From positions 1 through 49,176 of the IMG/VR virus record IMGVR_UViG_3300008267_000154: DNA of 49,176 nucleotides. One strand, 5' to 3'. Below are positions 24,401 to 33,400 of this stretch, one piece after another. The stretch is from a virus. The notes beneath the pieces are model-generated. The model was not told where the DNA came from, searched no databases, and saw only the letters and a list, made by a program, of their open reading frames with translations. The translations under genes and the position numbers were made by a program. Position 1 is the stretch's first letter, and every line of letters starts with the position of its first letter.

Positions 24401-27400
24401 TGAGAAGTTAAGTCCTTGTATTTCAACTCCACCAAACTCCACACCCTTTATTAGTTGGGTGACATCTTTTCCTGGCATATTTGCAGTTGGGTAGTAACTG
24501 GTAATAATTCTATCAACTGCATTTTGTATGTTAATATTTTTAGCATACTGAACTGTAATTGTTGATCCCGGAGTTGGTATGTTTTTAAAGTTAATGTATC
24601 CAACATACTTTGTAAATCCAGTTTCAACAACTTGTCTTAGTTGAATCAAATAGTCGCTAGTTATGATTTCTGAACCAGTATTGGTACTTGAATTTAATTC
24701 ACGTACAATGATTTTATCAGTATCTAACTCTGGAGGGAAAGTTAATTTGAACGTGTCAGTATAGCTTTCTCCAGAAGATTGAGTAAACGTATCAACAGTA
24801 TACAATGTGTTTTTAATATATTGTATTCTTAAATTCTGTCTTGCAGGCAGTGCAAGATTAAATGTAATCACTGTTGACAAATCATTTCTAAAAGTTATTC
24901 TGTAATTATCAGCACTAATTTCTGCATCATTTAAAAACAACTTAATAGTTGATTCATCCTGTAATGCAGGATAGTTTGTGTCTGTACTAGTAGATGGATA
25001 AGCCAATACATAATTTAATGTTATTCCATCTGTGTCAAGATTTCTGTTAAGAATTTCCCCAGTGTATAGACCTTTATCTGAAGTTCTATCAAACTTCATC
25101 TGTATTTGATTAGTTCTTACCTTGCTGTTTGATAACACAGCATACGCAGAACCATTTACAAAATTTGTTAAGTAGTTTGATCCGCCAGTTAAAATAACTC
25201 TAGGAGTTGTTAAATATCCGCTTCCAGGATTTGTAACAATGATGCTTGATAGTTTTCCATTACTAATTTTAGCAATTGCTGTAGCACCAGTACCAGTGTC
25301 GCCACTAACAGGCACAATTGTAACTATTGGAGGAGTTATATAATTTTCTCCAGCCAATCCAACTCTAATATCTGATACAGTAAATCCATAATTTTCACCC
25401 CAGTGCTTGTATGGATAAACATTGTTAATCATAGAGCTAGTTGGCAATTTAATCTTACCAGTTACACTATCAACATACGCAGGCAAATCAAAATCAGTTA
25501 CGCCTACACCCATCTTTTCAGTAGTGTTATAGCTAACTGTTGATTCTCTAAATTTAGATTTATATGGTTTAATTTCTTTAATAAAATCTTCAACGTAGCT
25601 GAAGTCATTAAAACGATAAACATCATCTTGATCTAGTGTGCCGGCATCCACAAGAGGTGTAATAAAACTAGTCTTGTATACCCAATCTACAAACAACTGC
25701 TCACTTAAAACATGTCTTACAGCAACAAATACAAACTTTTTCCAATAGGACGCTAGGTCACCTGTAAAAATATTGTCTTTAATTGCATTCAAAATAATAC
25801 GTAATTCAGTAGTATTTGTTTCATCAAATCCACCTTGGTCATATCTAGTTACGTTGTCAAATCCAAGTCCGGCAGCGGCCTTATCATACAACTTGTTGTT
25901 AAATTGTACAGTTCCGTTTTCTCTAAACACTAGATCATAGTCATCAAGATAATTGCCAATACCTGGTGCTGTCTTACGTAGAATAATTTTTCTACCGTCT
26001 CCTGGTGTTCTAATTTCAACTGTTGACCCTGTTTCAAAAATAAACGATTCTAAATCTGAAATAAAATTAATTGCGTATGTGGCAGGAACATCAACTGCAT
26101 AAGAGGGATCAACCCAATCAATATAACTCCAGTATTTGGGTACATTAACTGTTTGCGTAGACTCTCTAACAAATGCTTTGTTTTTGTATTGATAGATTGC
26201 CCACTTGTCAATTTCTGTATCAAGTATAGTTAATACTGCGTATGGTCGAGCTATTAATTTTGGTATTTGAGTATATCCATAACCTTGATTTACAATTCTA
26301 ACAGAAACAACACGGCCATTTAAGTCAATAGCAGTTTGTATTGTTGCTCCTTGCCCATCACCATAAATTCTAACTGTAGGGGCAACTTTATAACCATTAC
26401 CAGGGTCGTCAATGTTTACGCTAACAATCCTACCGTTGATTACTTCAGCACTTAATTTAGTTTGTGCTTTTCCGTTGGTGCCTATCAGTGATATTTCATC
26501 ACTTAATTCAATGACTTCATCATAATGTCCTAAACTAATAGACGGGTAATCTTCAACTTCTTCTAAACTGGTTATATTAGACTTGCCAACAATATCATGT
26601 TTACGTAACACTTCATTGACATACTCAATCATAATTTTTAATGCCAAGTCTCTATCTTTAAACCAAGACTGTCTTGGTCTATATGAAGTACCGTAACGTA
26701 ATTTTGGAGACAATGTTGGATCAGGTACTGGATTTCCAGCAACATCTTGACCAACAAGACTATCAATAAGTTTATTTTCAATGCTAGGATCTAAATTTAA
26801 ATAGGTAACATTTTCATTCACTAGCTGCCAATGACTGTGACGATTAATTTCTTTTTCAGATGTTTGATAGTACACATCAATATTAATTTTATCACCATTC
26901 AAAGACTTTTTAGCATTGGTTAAACTCAGTGAGTTTGTTGCTAAGAAGCTAGCAAATTTAATACCTTGACCTTTAGGATCCTCAATTATTCTTGCACAAT
27001 CAAAAGAACTTAAATTTCTAAATGCTAAATCTGGAAGAGTAATTTTGTTTCTGACCCAAAAGTAATAAACGTTAACAAAGTCATTGACAACAGGATCATA
27101 GTATTGATTAATTGAAAGGACCGTATTATCTGGATTTAGTGGCTGACCACTTACTCCTAATGCTAATCCATCAGTGGTGTCAGCTAACTGTGCCCACTCG
27201 CTTGGTCTAAAATCACTCTTAACCCATTCGTATACATCAACAGTTGATCCTGGGAACAACTTGCCCCAGTTGTTTGCTCTAAACTCATTATTTCCTTGTT
27301 CATACCAAACAAATCTTAAGGTGCTAGTATCAAGCCAAACCTCACCAACATGGTCGTCTAACCAAGTTGTTTTATTATCAACTCTTACTTTTGCTGAAGT

Positions 27401-30400
27401 TTCTAATGCAACAGTATAAACTGCTGGGTCGAATGGTTGAATGTATTTGATTTCATTCAATACCTTAGATGGCAACTTACCTTTTATTGGATCGTAAATT
27501 TCGTAATGATCAATAATTTCTAATGTACTGTTGTTATAGCTGATAACTTTTTTAATTTTATCAACATCAATTATTGCTTCCTGCACTCTAACTTTTGACC
27601 ATGACCAAGAAGAGCCGCAGCCACATGCCTGATCTATATCACGCTTTTTGTCAAAAATTACAACCGTTCCAGAATCTGTATATGTTGTCAACTGATTAGA
27701 ATCTTCTAAAGTTCCAATAACTTTTAAATCATATTTTGGTGCGCCAACAAGCATGAACTCACCGTCTGTTGCAATTCCAGTACCATATCCGTCAAAGGAC
27801 GCACTGTCGCCACTAATTAACGATTCACCAAAAACATATTTGTTTCCTAATTTTTGATACAAATAAACTGCTCCACTAGATTGTGCTTTGCTTACAAATC
27901 TAGTGCTGCCAGTATCAAATGTTGTTCTTAAGGGCGCAGCCGCAGATGTTGGGTTCAATACATATTCTGATCCATATCTTTGTGCAGAGTCAGTATATCG
28001 TTCAGTGTAAGTGTCAAATGCAACAGGTGTTGCTTGACCACCGCCAATAGCAGTGACTAATAATGTTTTACCGTCATCACTTAACGCTAGATTACTTCCA
28101 AATAGTTCGCCTGTTTCAGTTGCTGGTGAAGTAATTTTTTGATCCAAGGCGTATGAAGCGTTTGTTTGTAATTTTAATACATAGACCAAACCTGCATCTA
28201 ATTTCTCTGTAGAAGAATGATCGCTAGATATTAGTAGTGCTGTGCCATCTGCTGACATAGCTAGTTTGTCACCAAATCTATCGTTTCTAATTGTACCTTG
28301 ACCTGTGATAGTAATAGTTGTTGTAGCAGTTTCGTCTGTTAGTGAACGCAATGGTTTAAATGCCATACGTAATACACTCAATTCACTGATTACAAATTCT
28401 CCACTATTACCTGCATTTGTTGATCCAGCAATAATAACAGATTGTCCAATTCTAAAACCATCTGCAATAAAACTTCCATTGTTTCTAACTATTGAATTAT
28501 CTGATGCTTGGAATGAAATAATTTGCGCAATAGTGTTGTAGGATTTTATTACCCCTTTTAACAACAAGTCATTTGATTCTAAATAGTCATCTGCATATAT
28601 TGTTTGTGTTAATTGATAGCTGTAAGAACCTGGATCTTTTCTAAAAATAAACACTGCACCTGAGTGAACTTGTGTTCTATCTTTTAAGTGTCCAGGTGCT
28701 GATACTGCCAACACTGTTCCATTTTTATTAGATACAATGTCACTACCAAAGTTAGACTTTGAATTTACATCAGTGACTGCAGAGCGTAGATTGTATGGAT
28801 TTCCGCCAACAGTATACACTTGCCACACATTGCTACTGTCCAAATAATAAACAAATATTGCGCCAATGCCGCCATCTTGTCCTGGTGATGATACCAATAA
28901 GGTTGGTTTGTCAGATCCTACAAATTTTACTTTGTGACCAAAGTTTGCACCTTCTTGTGCTATAGGACTAGCTAAAACAACTTCAGTTCTATACTCATCA
29001 AGATCATTATTAAATTTAACAATCTTAATTGCACCCTCGTCAAACAACTCGGACGAAGACTTATTAAAGTCTAAAACTTTTTTAATTGGATCTAATGCCT
29101 GACCTAAAACTTTCCATTTTGCATTAGAAGAATTTGGAGCTCCTGAAACAATATATCGTATAGTAAGAGATGTATTTTCCCAGCAATCTAAACTTGCCCC
29201 GTGGAGTCTTTGTATTTCTGGTATTGCAACTCCATTTTTTACATCTTGTATAGTTAATATATCACTGAAGTTTTCTTCTAACAAATAGCTTTGATGTAAG
29301 ATAACATCTTCAGATCCAAGTGCGTTTCTTTCATATACATACACTCTGCCACGTTCTAATTCTGTAGCAGAAACAATAATATTTTTAGACACTGGAGCAA
29401 TTATTGTAGTATTACCAAATTTTTGTCCAGACTGATTAATTCTTGGTCGTATTGGTAATGCTTTTGTGTTTGCTTCTTTTTCTAAAACTGCCCATGTGCC
29501 GTCACCAACATTATCAACCCAAACAAACTCGCAATTTTGCCATCTTGCAAGTCCTGGAATAGATGCTAAATCATCTAGGTTAGCAAATCTTGATGAAGCA
29601 AAATAATACATTGACCCGTTTAGTATTTCACCAGCAGTTGGTATATCGTTAAATGCTGTTTTGACTACAAATGTTGTTCCATCAGGAATACCTAATACTT
29701 CGTAAACACCATTTAGTGGATCATCTAGTCTAGAAATTGATACAAAATCACGCAATTTTAGTTTATGCGCAACGTCAGTATTAAAACTGATTAAATTATT
29801 TGCGTTATCAACTGTATAATTAATAATTGTCACAGGGGACAGCGTGTATCTTTTAACTCCCCAATTTCCTGAATTATCAATTGCTAACCAAACAGTATCA
29901 CCTTCTCTCAAAGAAGCAGAAGAAGACAATGTTAGTATGTTGTTTTCATATAATCCAGTGAATACAACATCATCTAATCTTACATAGCCCGCAGTTGGTA
30001 TTTTTTGATATTGGCTGTATCCATTACCATTAACTGGAGATACATCAAGAGTTGGCCAAGGTTGTCCATTATAATCAGCTGGACGAATCTGCATATCAGA
30101 TAATGAAACTTTGTATGCTTTATCTAAAGATGACTTTAGATTGTTATATTCAAATTCAAAGATTTGAGGATCTTGATTAATTTTATTTTGGTCTAGAGTA
30201 AATTCTATTTCTTCATAAGAATTTTCTCCACCAAATGTTCCTAATCTAATAGCCCACTCTTCTTGTAAACTAATATGTGCGCCTGTTGCAGTATTATTAG
30301 CAACTGCAAACTTCTCTAATGGAAGTGTAGTTCCTTTTTCTCTAATAAATCCTTGATAAAATTTATACTGACTTGACTCGTCAGGTATCAAAGAATTTAA

Positions 30401-33400
30401 ATATGTTCTTGGAACATAACCTATTAATTTTTGTGCGTATTTTTGTTGACTGTTATCAAAGTTAACACTATCTAAACTATAGAATTCTTCAAACTGACTA
30501 ATCTTATATTCAAAGTTAGGCAACAACTGTGCAACTGGTTGCTTGCCTAGTAGTGTCCAATCTTCATAATTAAAAAGTTCTCTAGCTAATGTGCGAGCTT
30601 TAGCTTGATAATATTTTGTTTGGTATCTAACAACATTTCCAATTTCATAATCAATGTTAGGTTCCCAATCATTAATCTTGGCGCTGTCATATACAAATCC
30701 TGGAATGTAAAAATCACCCTTCCAGCCGTCTGTCATGAACCCTTTAATTTTGAATCTCTTCTGTCTATATCCAGAAGTTGGTTCGTAAATTAGATCATTA
30801 AAAATTGTTTTATTGTCAAAAACTACAACGTGTTCTTTTTGTACTAGACTAATTTTTACAAAATAAACACCATCAGCCGTGCCAGCAGTATCAATAACAA
30901 AAGAACCTTCTTGTCTAGAAATTCTTACTTTGGTTCTATCAATAGTAGTACCATCTGCTTTTAGTAGAGTATAATCATAAAAACTATCGTATAGATCATC
31001 AACGACAGAATCTTCACTTGTAAAATAAATCTTTTCTGCAAAAGGAGAAAGACTGATTACTGAACTGGTAGACCAATTTTGTAGACTCCAGAATAAAAAC
31101 TCTTTTCCTGCTAATTTCCAATCTGCAATTACATCTAGCTCTGGTAAAAGATTTTCAAATTTAAATCCTAAGGATTTAACTTGTTCGCCGTAACCAAGTA
31201 TAAAATCAAATACATCTTGTATAGAATTATATTTTGTTCCATAAGGCACAATTGTATCAACGTCTTCAAAAGAATTTGGTACAAATGCTTCAACACCACC
31301 AATTGCTGGAAGGTAAGGAAGTGGATAATATAATCCTGGATCAAATGCCTGCTTAGTCAAGTGAGTTGAAATTGCTCTATAATATTGTTGGCCGTTAGCA
31401 ACTACTAGTCCAGCATTTACAGTGGCGTTTGCAGACCAATATATAAATGGTTCAGTTGTTCCGCCTACAGATATTACAGGATCATTAGTAGCATGGATTG
31501 CTTTTTTAATTGTAAAATAAGGAGAGTTAGAATCATATCCTCTCACCATATATCCAGCTTCTGTTCTTTCAACAATAATACCAGACATTGTTAAAGTTTT
31601 AGTAGGAGACCCTGTAGAAAGAACTAATTGATAGTTTTCTTCTGGGACATACACTTTGTCAACTGTTTTATAAGATGTTACTGTTTCCAATGCAACTCTA
31701 AACTTATCCTTACTTGTAAATCCGCCAACTTTATAAATTAAGTTTGATTGAATTCTATTTAGGTAGTTTTGTAATCTAAATGCTGGATTAGAAAATCTCT
31801 GTCTTAAATTTTCAACAATGTAAGGATGATAACCTGTTGCATAAACAAAATTATTATCTATTGTATTTGAAAAAACCTTTAGTGCAGACGGACTCAGTCT
31901 TTCTAAAGAATCTTTATATACGATCTGATTAGCAATATTAAAGACATTTCGTGAAGTGTCAAATCCTAAAGTTGCATACTTAGCTGGCATTATTAGCGCC
32001 ATTGCTATTTGCACTGCAAAAGGATAGATATCACTTCTTCTCCAAGCAGTTTCTGCAGGACCCATATCACCAAATGACCAGTTAGTATATCTTGCAGAAT
32101 AATCAAAATCTTTTACAGCATTGACTTGTAAAGGATCTTTTAAACTGCCGTATGAATCTACAGGGATAATATTAGACAGTCCTGGTCTTGCATATTTTTC
32201 ATCATAGCCTTTTCTAACTCCATTTCGAATATATCCATATTCCAAATCTTTCCACATAACATCATTACCAGATGTATACGGAGCAGGGCCGTATTCAGTT
32301 TCCCACCAAGTTGGCTTTTTATAGAAGCCTAACATTTCCCAAGGGCAGGTATGTGGTCTATCTGTATCGTAATGCTGTTTGTAAATTTTTCTCCAAGAGC
32401 CGGTGATAAATGCATTTCTATCAATTATGCCATTTGAATTTACGTATTTGAATCCAAAGTTGTTTAGGTAAATTTCATTTTCGTTTGCTGTATAGTCAAT
32501 ACTATAGATACCAACCCATTTTAAAAATTCATCTTCAATAGATTGGTCAAATTGCTCAGACGTGTATCCAGTTTTTCTAAATATGCTAGGCAAAATTTCA
32601 TTTACATCTAAAATTCTTGGATCGTATTCAACTTTTAAATTGTTGTAAATTCGTTTTTCTAACTCTAATAATAGTTGATCTCTGTCATCGCCAAAGCAAA
32701 CTGTAACTGACCCGTCATGTCCTTGTATAACTGACGTTGGTTCAATATACGTGTCATCTAAGTAAATTGCTGGCTCAAAACTAGGATATAGTCCTAGTTT
32801 TGTTGGTGACATAGGCATCACTGCACCATGAATATTATTAAAAACTCTAATTAAAATCTCATCACTTACTGATAGTGTATTAACGAATCTAACTAACGGA
32901 TTGTTTACATCAAAAGAATAATCTTTATCAATGGTCAACTGCTCTCCGTTAACATATACTAATATTGCCTTTTTGCCAAACAAAAATCTATCGTAAATTT
33001 CTGATCCATATGCATACGCCTTAATATTTGTATCGTTAACAGTGTATGTATAATCTCGCTTGTTTAAGCCATACGGCAACATATCACTATAATAAAACAT
33101 AGAAGCAGGAGTTTTATCTTTAGCAATACTTAAAATTATCTTATCTAATGCATCTGGAATATTAGCATACTCTGCTAATTCTGTAAATTTTTGTAATACT
33201 AAAATTTTATATCTTTGATATTCCAATGCAGACCAACGAATAGAATGTATTAGATTATAATCTTTATTAGCTATTAGTGCGCCTGCCATTGCAACCAGAC
33301 CGTCGTGTTGAACAAATCTTCTTCCGTATTTGTCCAAGTTTTCTAAATCACGTAAATTATTTCTATCAATGGCAGTGTTTAAATCTTTTGATGCATTTAA